Translations under genes and position numbers: made by a program | Notes under the pieces: generated by a model | Database searches by the model: none | The model's input: only the letters and a program-made list of their open reading frames with translations | What the model was told of the DNA's origin: nothing | Source: CAZUFB01 sp964619775 | GTDB taxonomy: Bacteria; Actinomycetota; Coriobacteriia; Coriobacteriales; UMGS124 | DNA: 12,789 nt | NCBI GenBank assembly: GCA_964619775.1 | Contig: CAZUFB010000062.1 | Coordinates: forward strand, 1 to 12,789 | Direction of reading: 5' to 3' | Part shown: piece by piece, positions 1 through 6,378 of the stretch | Numbering within the stretch: the first letter of the stretch is position 1 | How the letters are laid out: each line of letters begins with the position of its first letter

Positions 1-2
1 GC

Positions 3-284
3 ATGTCCACCGTCGAGGAGGTCGAGGAGCTCGACGGCGTCTCGGGTGCCACCATTACCTCCAACGCGATCAAGAACGCCGTGATCGACTGCCTGGAGCA
101 GGCTGCCGCCAGCGACGAGACTGAGACCGAGGACGAAGACGCAACCGAAGAGGAAACCGACGAGGACGAGGAGACGAGCGGCAGCTCAACCTCCACGGGC
201 ACGCGTAGCAGCTCCTCGAGCAGCGCTTCGTCATCCAGCACTTCGACTTCGTCGAGCACGAGCAGCACGTCCAGCAGCAGGTAG
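3..284 (+). CDS. FMN-binding domain protein, C-terminal part (5' end outside window)
   Basis: The reading frame is open to the left edge, so the first ATG (base 3) is probably internal. Visible residues 11-20 read DGVSGATITS. This matches the ApbE-type flavinylation motif of NqrC/RnfG and related extracytoplasmic FMN-binding domains, in which FMN is linked through a phosphoester to the Thr of the GAT triplet (here Thr17). A short helix to about residue 35 ends the domain. It is followed by an acidic stretch (about residues 38-58, mostly Glu, Asp and Thr) and then a Ser/Thr tail of about 35 residues to the stop. No LPXTG or transmembrane anchor is seen at this end, so any anchor or signal peptide must be upstream. 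Known role of the family: carrying electrons outside the membrane to flavin reductases. Partner and substrate are unknown here. The gene is closed by the terminator at 326-360. Confidence 0.75.
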   Translation: MSTVEEVEELDGVSGATITSNAIKNAVIDCLEQAAASDETETEDEDATEEETDEDEETSGSSTSTGTRSSSSSSASSSSTSTSSSTSSTSSSR

Positions 285-325
285 TCCTGCAGTCGGGCGA
301 CGAGCCGGATAGTTCGCGAACGTCG

Positions 326-360
326 GGGAGGGGTATCCGATGGGGTACCCCTCCCTTTTT
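326..360 (+). terminator. Rho-independent terminator after the FMN-binding protein
   Basis: A perfect 10-bp stem (GGGAGGGGTA at 326-335 with TACCCCTCCC at 346-355) and a 10-base loop are followed directly by TTTTT at 356-360. It lies 41 bases after the stop codon and separates this transcript from the pseudouridine synthase gene. Confidence 0.85.
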
Positions 361-428
361 GTCGCCGCTACAATGGAGGCGTTGCTGAAGGTTCGAGCCT
401 GCATGCATATGGGCAAAAGGCGGGTACG

Positions 429-1487
429 ATGACACGGCGTGCAATGTATCTGAGTGCGGACGAGGGGTGTTTGGGCAATCCGGGCCATGCGGTGTTCGAG
501 GTTACCGAGACATGCACGGTGCGCGGGCTGCTCATGTCGCTGGGTCTTTCAAAGACCGCCGTTGCTCGCATGTTGTCCTGCGGTCAGGTGGTTGCCGTCG
601 AACCAGACGGTTCACCGTCGAGACACGCTCCGCTGCCCGCACAGCTCGAGATGCCGCCGGGTGCGCGTTTCGCGGTGGTCATGCGGGCATCGGACGCAAT
701 CGTATCCGGCACCGCGCGGCGGTCCCGTCCGGCCTCTCGACCCGATGGGGGGCCGTCTGTGCCGCATGTTTTGTACGAAGACCCGTTCTCCATCGCGGTG
801 GACAAACCTGCCGGCTTGCTCGTTCATGGCGACGGCACAGACGCGCCCACGCTTGCTGCGCTTGTGCAGGCATATTTCGACGAGCGCGGCTCTGCGGCGT
901 GGTTGCAGGCGGTGCAGCGTCTCGATGTCGAAACAACGGGGGTCATCCTGTTTTCTAAAACTTTGGAGTTCCAAAGCCTGTTTGATGACCTGGTTGCCTC
1001 CAAGGACATGGAGAAGCGCTATCTCGTGGTGGTGCGCGGGGCGTTTCCCCAGGCATGTTGCACCTATACCGACCCCATCGCACGCGACCGGCACGACGCA
1101 CGTCGCATGCGGGCTGCCCAGCGGGGCGGGCGGGAGGCGTTGACTCGGGTCGAGCGGTTGGCGGTGGCCCCTGACGGCGCATACTCCCTGCTGGCCGTAC
1201 GCCTGGGGACGGGGCGGCGCCACCAGATTCGCGTGCACCTGGCGGCGCACGGGCATCCGGTCGTCAACGATCCTCTTTACGGAATGGTCGAAAACGGCCG
1301 CGGCATGATGCTGCATGCCTGGGTCGAGCGTTTCATCCATCCCGTGACGGGCGTCCCCGTCTGTATCGATGCGGGCTGGCCCGTGCGTTTTGCGTCCTTG
1401 TTCTCTCCCGATGAGCTTGCTGCCTGTGTGGCTGATTCCGCAGACATGGACGGCCGCTGCCCCGTGGGGACACACGATGGCGACTGA
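429..1487 (+). CDS. RluA-family RNA pseudouridine synthase
   Basis: This 352-residue protein would convert specific uridines in rRNA or tRNA to pseudouridine in the cytoplasm. Residues about 30-60 resemble the small S4-like RNA-binding region found at the N-terminus of RluC/RluD-type enzymes. The catalytic core spans about 115-325. It has the family motif QRLDVETTG (163-171) with catalytic Asp166, preceded by VDKPAGLLVH (124-133). The C-terminal signature RRHQIRVHLAAHGHPVVNDP (263-282) is also intact. The ATG at 429 has AAAAGG at 415-420, 8 bases upstream. Length and motifs are normal, so the enzyme should be active. Which RNA position it modifies (RluC-, RluD- or TruC-like) cannot be read from the sequence. 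No strong -35/-10 pair is obvious upstream, although TACAAT lies at 369-374. Confidence 0.92.
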   Translation: MTRRAMYLSADEGCLGNPGHAVFEVTETCTVRGLLMSLGLSKTAVARMLSCGQVVAVEPDGSPSRHAPLPAQLEMPPGARFAVVMRASDAIVSGTARRSRPASRPDGGPSVPHVLYEDPFSIAVDKPAGLLVHGDGTDAPTLAALVQAYFDERGSAAWLQAVQRLDVETTGVILFSKTLEFQSLFDDLVASKDMEKRYLVVVRGAFPQACCTYTDPIARDRHDARRMRAAQRGGREALTRVERLAVAPDGAYSLLAVRLGTGRRHQIRVHLAAHGHPVVNDPLYGMVENGRGMMLHAWVERFIHPVTGVPVCIDAGWPVRFASLFSPDELAACVADSADMDGRCPVGTHDGD

Positions 1488-1554
1488 GGCTGTGCGTGGC
1501 GAGCCGCTCGAACTGCCCGACGGCATCGGTGCGGTCGTCGAACCCGGGTCGTAG
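1477..1554 (+). CDS. Possible 25-residue small ORF overlapping the end of the pseudouridine synthase gene
   Basis: An ATG at 1477 overlaps the last codons of the pseudouridine synthase gene (stop 1485-1487) in another frame. It has a purine-rich GTGGGGA at 1464-1470, 6 bases upstream, as expected for translational coupling. The 25 codons end mostly in G or C, like real genes here, and encode an acidic peptide ending GIGAVVEPGS. No homology is recognised. It may be a real small peptide, the trace of a lost gene, or chance in GC-rich DNA. Confidence 0.2.
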   Translation: MATEAVRGEPLELPDGIGAVVEPGS

Positions 1555-1644
1555 GACGGTTGCCGCGCTTTCGTCTGCCCTTCAGCCTGCTCATCTGGTT
1601 TTCCGGTTCCTCCCCGCTCTCGTGCCCAACCTTAAGGAGTTCCC

Positions 1645-2616
1645 ATGCCGCCCGTCCTTCGCGCCGTTCTCATCGCCGTCGTCGTACTGGCCGTGCTTGT
1701 CGCCGTCTTCGTGTGGCTGCGTGCCCGCCTGCGCGAGGCGGGCATCTACGTCATACCGCGCACGAAGTTCGGCATGGCGCTCGTGTTCAACGTCGAGGGC
1801 GACGACGGCGAACCGGTGCGCGTGCTCAACGTCGGCGGCATGTACCAATCGGCAACCTACCTTGACGATCGCTATACAGACCTCGTCTTCGAGTACGACC
1901 GGCTGTTCGACCGCATGTTCGACGCGGGCATCCCCATCGGGCGTGCCCTCATGATCGGCGGGGGCGGGTACGCCTATCCCAAGCACTTCATCGCCTCCAA
2001 CCCCGACGCCCACCTCGACGTGGTGGAGATCGACCCCAAGATAACCCAGGTGGCTCGGCGCTACTTCTTTTTGGACCGCCTTGTTGAGGAGTACGGTGTC
2101 GAGGAGTCGGGCCGTCTGGGCCTTGTTGCGGCTGACGGTCGCGCCTATCTCGACGACCTGGCCGCGGCACTGGGGGCGAACCCGGGCGAGGCCGACGGGG
2201 ACGCCTGTGCGCGGGGTCGTGCACGTTATGGCGAGGCGTTTGGGGAGCGCTACGACGTGGTGGTCAACGACTCGTTCCGGGGCAAGAGCCCCGTTCCCAC
2301 GCTCGTGACGGCGGAGGCCGCCCGCAGCGCGCATGCGTGCCTCAACCCCGGCGGGCTGTACCTGGCCAACGTCGTGTCGGCGGTCGAGGGCGACGGGGCT
2401 GCGTTTTTGCGTGCCGTGGTGGCGACGTTCGGTACCGCGTTCGAGCACGTCTACGTGGTGCCTTGCGGTAAGGACGAACTGGCCGACCGCGACAACAACG
2501 TGGTCATCGCCACCGACGGCGCATATCGCTTCACGGGAGCGCATGCGGTGGAGCCGGGTCCCGAAGACCCCGTGCTGCACGACGGCGACCCCCTGGTAGA
2601 ACGGCTTGCGGGATAG
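1645..2616 (+). CDS. Membrane-anchored spermidine-synthase-like protein (SAM-dependent transferase fold)
   Basis: The 323 residues start with a single hydrophobic helix (about 7-26) followed by basic residues (WLRARLR), giving an inner-membrane anchor with the enzyme domain probably cytoplasmic. From about residue 60 the sequence follows the spermidine synthase family. QSATYLDDRYTDLVFEYDR (68-86) occupies the substrate-loop region. GGGGYAYP (105-112) is the nucleotide-binding glycine loop, VVEIDP (126-131) the acidic residue that binds the ribose, and VVNDSF (206-211) the catalytic-Asp region. This form is common in the spermidine-synthase-like proteins fused to membrane segments, whose substrates are mostly unknown. 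True polyamine synthesis is possible, but no decarboxylase partner is nearby. The start is supported by AAGGAG at 1634-1639. The gene converges with the U32-family gene. The 83-base gap between their ends holds no clear terminator. Confidence 0.8.
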   Translation: MPPVLRAVLIAVVVLAVLVAVFVWLRARLREAGIYVIPRTKFGMALVFNVEGDDGEPVRVLNVGGMYQSATYLDDRYTDLVFEYDRLFDRMFDAGIPIGRALMIGGGGYAYPKHFIASNPDAHLDVVEIDPKITQVARRYFFLDRLVEEYGVEESGRLGLVAADGRAYLDDLAAALGANPGEADGDACARGRARYGEAFGERYDVVVNDSFRGKSPVPTLVTAEAARSAHACLNPGGLYLANVVSAVEGDGAAFLRAVVATFGTAFEHVYVVPCGKDELADRDNNVVIATDGAYRFTGAHAVEPGPEDPVLHDGDPLVERLAG

Positions 2617-2699
2617 GGCGGGGACGCGACCGTCTTGCGCGGCGCCGACTTGCGCAGGTGGCCCTGCAATCGACCGGGCGTGCGACGCAATATATGGCC

Positions 2700-3872
2700 T
2701 CAGCGCCGGTTTGCTGCCGCCGCCCGAAGGGCGTCGCGCTCGTGCGCGGTGTCGCTCATGTTGGGGCATACGGGGTAGTGTCCCCCGAAGCGCGCCTTGA
2801 CCATGTCGGCAAGGGCGTCCTGTCCGGTGTCGCGCAGGTTTTCCTCCGTCACCCAGCCATAGCGCACATGCCGCGCCGCCAGCTCGTTGCAGTACGTGCA
2901 GTCGTGGCACTTGCGGTTGCAGGTCGAGAGACGTTTGAAATACCCGCTCGCACCCAGTGCTTTGTTGTCGACGAAGGCGCTTTTGTCGACGCTGTAGAAC
3001 CCGACGCTGCTGCAGAGCAAATCGAGCAGGTTGCCGTCGTAGCTTTCGTCCATGTAGGCCGCGCATGCCCGTAGAACTTTGCTGGCCAGCATGTCGCGCC
3101 CCACGATCTTAAAGAACGTCGCCGCTTTCGCCTTGGCATAGAGCGCTTGCTCTTCGGGGCGCACCCAGTTCGAGCGGAACAGCTCGGCCGGGTTGTGCTC
3201 GATCAGGTTGCCGCAGGCGAACGAGAAGTCCTTCCCCTCGGCCTCGGCGTCTTTGGAGCGGTGCGATATCAGGTTCATGTGGAACAGGCGGTAGGGGCAT
3301 TTGTACAGGCAGCCCTCGTTCACCATGAGCTTGATCTCGAGGCCGGAGACCTTGCGCATCTGCGCGAGCTGTTTGAGGTCGCGGTTGATGCTCGTCGCAG
3401 GGGTGACCGTGGTGGCGCCGGCGTCGGCGAAGGCTTGGGCACGCGAGATACAGTCGATTTCGGAAAGGACCGACGCCGAAATCTCGATGTCCGGGCAGGC
3501 GGCGCGTACCTGTTCGATATGGAAGGGGTTGGCCAGCGTGACCGCCTCGACGCCGTGGTCTTCGTGCATCGTGCGGATGAACGACACCAGGCGCCCCGCG
3601 TGGTCGTCGTCGTACCAGGCGCCGCCGCCGCACGTGGCGTTCATCGTCATGTCGACGCGCACGCCGGCCGCATGGATGCGGTCGACGACGCGCACGAATC
3701 CCTCGACGGTTATGCGGCCGCGCGCCCCCGCGCGTCCTGAACCGGCAATCTCCTGGGGGACGCCGAGATAGATCTCTCGTACGCGGTTGCCGCCGCGCCC
3801 GTTCATGGCGAGCTGGCGGTCAAGGACGGTATCGTCGCCGTTGTAGGGGAAGGAGAATTCGATGCCGGCCAT
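2700..3872 (-). CDS. U32 peptidase-family (UbiU/UbiV/YhbU-like) Cys-rich protein
   Basis: The 390-residue protein belongs to the collagenase-like U32 superfamily, a TIM-barrel family now known to include iron-sulfur hydroxylation proteins (UbiU/UbiV, RlhA, TrhP) as well as putative peptidases. The hallmark is NEGCLYKCPYRLFH (185-198) with Cys188 and Cys192. It is followed by Cys220 and by FFKIVGRDM (253-261), which matches the family's conserved loop. DGNLLDLL (279-286) is also typical of the clade. A second cluster near the C-terminus, CNRKCHDCTYC (318-328), gives a CX3CX2CX2C pattern, with Cys369 further on, suggesting additional metal or cluster binding. The ATG at 3872 is preceded by CAGGAG (3879-3884 on the complement), 6 bases upstream. 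It lies 54 bases downstream of the HTH gene on the same strand and is probably cotranscribed. Substrate unknown; a protease role is not supported by any visible catalytic residues. Confidence 0.8.
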   Translation of the reverse strand: MAGIEFSFPYNGDDTVLDRQLAMNGRGGNRVREIYLGVPQEIAGSGRAGARGRITVEGFVRVVDRIHAAGVRVDMTMNATCGGGAWYDDDHAGRLVSFIRTMHEDHGVEAVTLANPFHIEQVRAACPDIEISASVLSEIDCISRAQAFADAGATTVTPATSINRDLKQLAQMRKVSGLEIKLMVNEGCLYKCPYRLFHMNLISHRSKDAEAEGKDFSFACGNLIEHNPAELFRSNWVRPEEQALYAKAKAATFFKIVGRDMLASKVLRACAAYMDESYDGNLLDLLCSSVGFYSVDKSAFVDNKALGASGYFKRLSTCNRKCHDCTYCNELAARHVRYGWVTEENLRDTGQDALADMVKARFGGHYPVCPNMSDTAHERDALRAAAANRR

Positions 3873-3926
3873 GGTGCGCTCCTGGTGTCGAGAGGGGACG
3901 ATGCGGAAAGGCCGTCGGCGTGGCCG

Positions 3927-4352
3927 CTAGGAGTTCTGCTGGGCAAGCAGGGAGCGGACCGAGCTGCGGGATACCTCGGGAGTCCCGTCGGCGCGCCGCC
4001 GTGCTGCGATCTTGCCGTTGGCGATCATCGCGTTAACGCGCCACACGCTCACGCCGAGTTCTTGAGCCGCCTCGTCGGCCGACTCGAAACCGCACTCGTC
4101 TTCGGTCGTCTCGTTGCCGATGTTGGCGACCCCGCGCGTGATGGGAGGGGCCCACTCGACGCGCTCCTTCGCCTCGGCGAGCGTGGGCTTGGAAAAGGTC
4201 GCGATGCGTGGGTAGTGCACCTCGAAGTTGTCGGATGCTGTCTGCACGATATAGCCGCCGGGCACGGGCGTGCCGTTGATGAGGACGTCCCACCGCGGGA
4301 GTCCGGTCTCCTGGTCGGTCGTCTCGACCCACGTGCGTTCTTGATGCGACAT
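3927..4352 (-). CDS. Small HTH (excisionase/MerR-like) protein with unknown N-terminal domain
   Basis: This 141-residue protein has a C-terminal helix-turn-helix at about 89-138. It begins ESADEAAQELGVSVWRVNAM and runs through NGKIAARRRADGTPEVSRSS, which is the layout of HTH_17/excisionase-type winged helices (helix, turn, recognition helix, basic wing, closing helix). Residues 1-75 form a separate small domain (WDVLINGTPVPGGYIVQ, then FEVHYPRIATFS) with alternating hydrophobics suggesting beta strands. I do not recognise its family. The protein is most likely a DNA-binding regulator. It is transcribed toward the U32-family gene and has a dyad at 4379-4406 just upstream of its start, so autoregulation is plausible. 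The RBS is weak (GCAGG about 8 bases upstream of the ATG), so the start is less certain than the rest. Confidence 0.65.
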   Translation of the reverse strand: MSHQERTWVETTDQETGLPRWDVLINGTPVPGGYIVQTASDNFEVHYPRIATFSKPTLAEAKERVEWAPPITRGVANIGNETTEDECGFESADEAAQELGVSVWRVNAMIANGKIAARRRADGTPEVSRSSVRSLLAQQNS

Positions 4353-4378
4353 ACAAGGGCCTGCTTTCTTATCGCGTC

Positions 4379-4406
4379 GTGCGGAGTTCGCATGCGAACG
4401 TCCGCG
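4379..4406. promoter_or_regulatory. Dyad-symmetric operator candidate upstream of the HTH gene
   Basis: A perfect 14-bp palindrome GTTCGCATGCGAAC (4386-4399) is flanked by outer arms GTGCGGA (4379-4385) and TCCGCGC. The arms pair with one G.T wobble and one unpaired base (4400). It starts 26 bases upstream of the HTH gene's ATG on the minus strand, a typical operator or leader position. An RNA hairpin in the 5' leader is the alternative. No protein partner is shown by sequence alone. Confidence 0.4.
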
Positions 4407-4412
4407 CAGAAT

Positions 4413-4444
4413 GCCGGACGGGCCCAGGGGGTGGCCCGTCCGGC
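4413..4444 (-). terminator. Strong hairpin between flavoprotein and HTH gene, possible terminator
   Basis: A perfect 12-bp GC-rich stem (GCCGGACGGGCC at 4413-4424 with GGCCCGTCCGGC at 4433-4444) encloses an 8-base loop. It lies about 105 bases beyond the flavoprotein stop and so could end that minus-strand transcript. On the minus strand no T-run follows it. A TTTT (4451-4454) follows on the plus strand, where there is no gene to terminate. It may act as an mRNA 3' stabiliser or a weak bidirectional terminator. Confidence 0.45.
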
Positions 4445-4549
4445 GTGCGGTTTTGCGATCCGGCTCCGTTTTGGTGTTGGGGAGGTGCCGAAAGCGCTGC
4501 GCCGCCCTGAGCTTACGCTACCGACATGCGGCATAGATGCGCGTCGGGG

Positions 4550-6187
4550 CTACTCCCAGCTGTCGAGGCCCGCGCACTCGCGGCCGGCGATGCGGCCCAC
4601 GCACCAGTTCTCGGATCCGTTGCCGCCGGTGATGGCGTAGGTGTGGCCTGCCATGTTGCCGAAGGAGCCGGCCGAATAGAGGCGCGGGATAGGATTGCCG
4701 TCGGGGTCGAGCACCTGGGCCTTGCCGTTGCGGCGCGCGCCGCCGATGGTGTTGCAGATGCCGGGGTAGAGGTTGATCGCGTAGTAGGGCGGCGTCGAGA
4801 TGGGAGCCAGGCCGGTGCGGCCGAAGTCCGTATCCTCGCCCAGCTCGCAGAGCTCGTTCCACCGGTCGATGGAGGCCTGCAGGGTTTCGAGATCCATGTA
4901 GTCGGGGTCCCAGGTGTGGATGTCCTCGACGAGCTCCTCGAGGGTGTCGCCCGTCTTGATCCACCCGCGCTCGAGCTCCCACTGGTTATCGACCGACCAG
5001 CCTTCCCAGCCGCCGAGCTCGGGGTCGAGGTCGGGCGTGGTGTAACCGATGCCCGTGCCGCCCGCTTCCTGGCTGGCGCCGCCGACCGTGCCGCCGAGGC
5101 TGCCGGCCTCGAACCCGTTCTGGTCGAAGATGAGCCACGAGGGGATGCGGTCGAAGTCGCAGATGTCCTCGTTGAAGTTGGCGTAGGGCTTCCAACCGCC
5201 GTGCGGGCTGAAAGTCTCCTCGTTGATCCAACGGTTGCCGAGGCGGTCGACCTGGATGAAGTTGTCGGAGCGCACCGCGGTGCTCACGCCTCCGGGGACG
5301 ATCTCGTCGTCGTCGAACCAGGAGTTTGCCCCGCCGCAGACCTGCTGCATGTGCCACAGGTCGGCGCCTACCTTCTGCGCTATGCCGATGCCGTCACCGG
5401 TGTTGTACTTCCAACCGTAGAAGCCGCGCATCGGATAGCACTTGAGGTACTTTTCCTGCAGCTCGATGTTGAACTCGAAGCCGCCGGTGCACAGGCACAC
5501 GCCCTTGCGGGCCTTGACGGCCTTGGGGGTCTCGTCGTCGCCGATGAGGGTGTAGCAGCCAAGGATCTCCTTAGTGACCGGATCCTGGATGAGCTCCTCA
5601 TCATGGCAGTCGAAGAGGATCTCGATGCCGCGGTCTGCGATGTGCTGGTCGAGGACCTCGAAGGTCGCGACGCCCCAGCCCGAACCCTGGCCGACGTACA
5701 TCTCCTCGAAGCCGGTGAAGATTTCGTACTCGGCGGAAGGGGTTTCGCCGAGCGAGTATGTGATGCCGTATTTATCGGCGTAGTCGGGGTTCTGGACGGC
5801 CTCTTCGGCCCATGCCTGGCATACGTCCATGGGCGTCTGGCCGTGGAACGCCTCGTAGGCGAACTGTGCCGCCGCATCGGCGTCGTGGGGGGCGGTCCAC
5901 TGGCCCATGTTGATCGAGGAGCTGCCGCCGCCGCGGAACGGGGCCTTTTCGAGGAACATGACCTCGGCGCCCTCGTCGTAGGCGATGAGGCCCGCCCACA
6001 TGCCCGCACCGCCGTATCCGATCACCAAGACGTCGGTCTCATAGTCCCAGCTCTCCGGGAGCCAAGGCGTGCTGGACGTCGAGGTCGCCTCGTCCGCCTT
6101 GGCGACTCCGGCGACCATCGCGGCCCCCGCCGCCGCGGTACCGGCGGCGGCTGCAATGAAGTTTCTGCGAGAAACGCTGTCTTCCAT
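4550..6187 (-). CDS. Tat-exported FAD-dependent flavoprotein reductase/dehydrogenase (FAD_binding_2 family)
   Basis: The 545-residue protein starts with a twin-arginine signal: SRRNF at 6-10, an Ala-rich hydrophobic stretch at 11-28, and a likely cleavage after AKA (29-31). The mature enzyme should be folded in the cytoplasm and act outside the membrane. The FAD-binding Rossmann motif is DVLVIGYGGAGMWAGLIAYD (52-71) with Glu80 for the ribose. GGGSSSINMG (86-95) and LYSAGSFGNMAGHTYAITGG (503-522) complete the FAD site. It belongs to the fumarate reductase flavoprotein / 3-oxosteroid dehydrogenase superfamily, but has no FMN-binding or haem domain, so electrons must come from a separate carrier. 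In my alignment the fumarate reductase HHT before MGG is CNT (478-480) and the Arg before LGGN is not present (AITGGN, 518-523). Fumarate is therefore unlikely to be the substrate. RBS AGGAAAGGA (6195-6203, complement) supports the start. It is divergent from the LuxR-type gene. Substrate unknown. Confidence 0.88.
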   Translation of the reverse strand: MEDSVSRRNFIAAAAGTAAAGAAMVAGVAKADEATSTSSTPWLPESWDYETDVLVIGYGGAGMWAGLIAYDEGAEVMFLEKAPFRGGGSSSINMGQWTAPHDADAAAQFAYEAFHGQTPMDVCQAWAEEAVQNPDYADKYGITYSLGETPSAEYEIFTGFEEMYVGQGSGWGVATFEVLDQHIADRGIEILFDCHDEELIQDPVTKEILGCYTLIGDDETPKAVKARKGVCLCTGGFEFNIELQEKYLKCYPMRGFYGWKYNTGDGIGIAQKVGADLWHMQQVCGGANSWFDDDEIVPGGVSTAVRSDNFIQVDRLGNRWINEETFSPHGGWKPYANFNEDICDFDRIPSWLIFDQNGFEAGSLGGTVGGASQEAGGTGIGYTTPDLDPELGGWEGWSVDNQWELERGWIKTGDTLEELVEDIHTWDPDYMDLETLQASIDRWNELCELGEDTDFGRTGLAPISTPPYYAINLYPGICNTIGGARRNGKAQVLDPDGNPIPRLYSAGSFGNMAGHTYAITGGNGSENWCVGRIAGRECAGLDSWE

Positions 6188-6285
6188 GGTGCAATCCTTT
6201 CCTGTCGAGCGATGGACGTCGACGGCAGACAGGGTGCGTCGCCGCCGGCGCCCATCATGCCGACTCCGAGCACGCGGCGCATCTC

Positions 6286-6314
6286 TTGAATCGGATGAGG
6301 GCTTAAGTTTTAAG
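6286..6314 (+). promoter_or_regulatory. Candidate promoter for the LuxR-type gene with an overlapping palindrome
   Basis: TTGAAT (6286-6291) and TTTAAG (6309-6314) are spaced by 17 bases and each match four of six sigma-70-type consensus positions. The -10 box lies inside CTTAA-GTT-TTAAG (6302-6314), a 5-3-5 inverted repeat that could be an operator. This is the most AT-rich spot in the divergent region between the flavoprotein and LuxR genes. A second short inverted repeat, ATCAT/ATGAT, lies at 6349-6353 and 6363-6367. Confidence 0.4.
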
Positions 6315-6378
6315 AAAAGCGCCGGTCAGCCATGCAGGATGTAGCGCAATCATCGGAAACGTATGATAAGGTTATTAG

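Noticed and set aside
1591..3066. Long minus-strand open frame (491 codons)
   Set aside because: It crosses the spermidine-synthase-like gene antisense and overlaps the end of the U32-family gene. The translation has no recognisable motif.
4451..4454. TTTT after the 4413-4444 hairpin as a plus-strand terminator
   Set aside because: There is no plus-strand gene to the left that it could end, since both neighbours are on the minus strand, and the run is only four bases and set off from the stem.
4526..6289. Long plus-strand open frame (587 codons) antisense to the flavoprotein
   Set aside because: It mirrors a gene with a clear Tat signal and FAD motifs. Its translation is Val/Ala/Asp-rich with no domain, as expected for the antisense frame of high-GC coding DNA.
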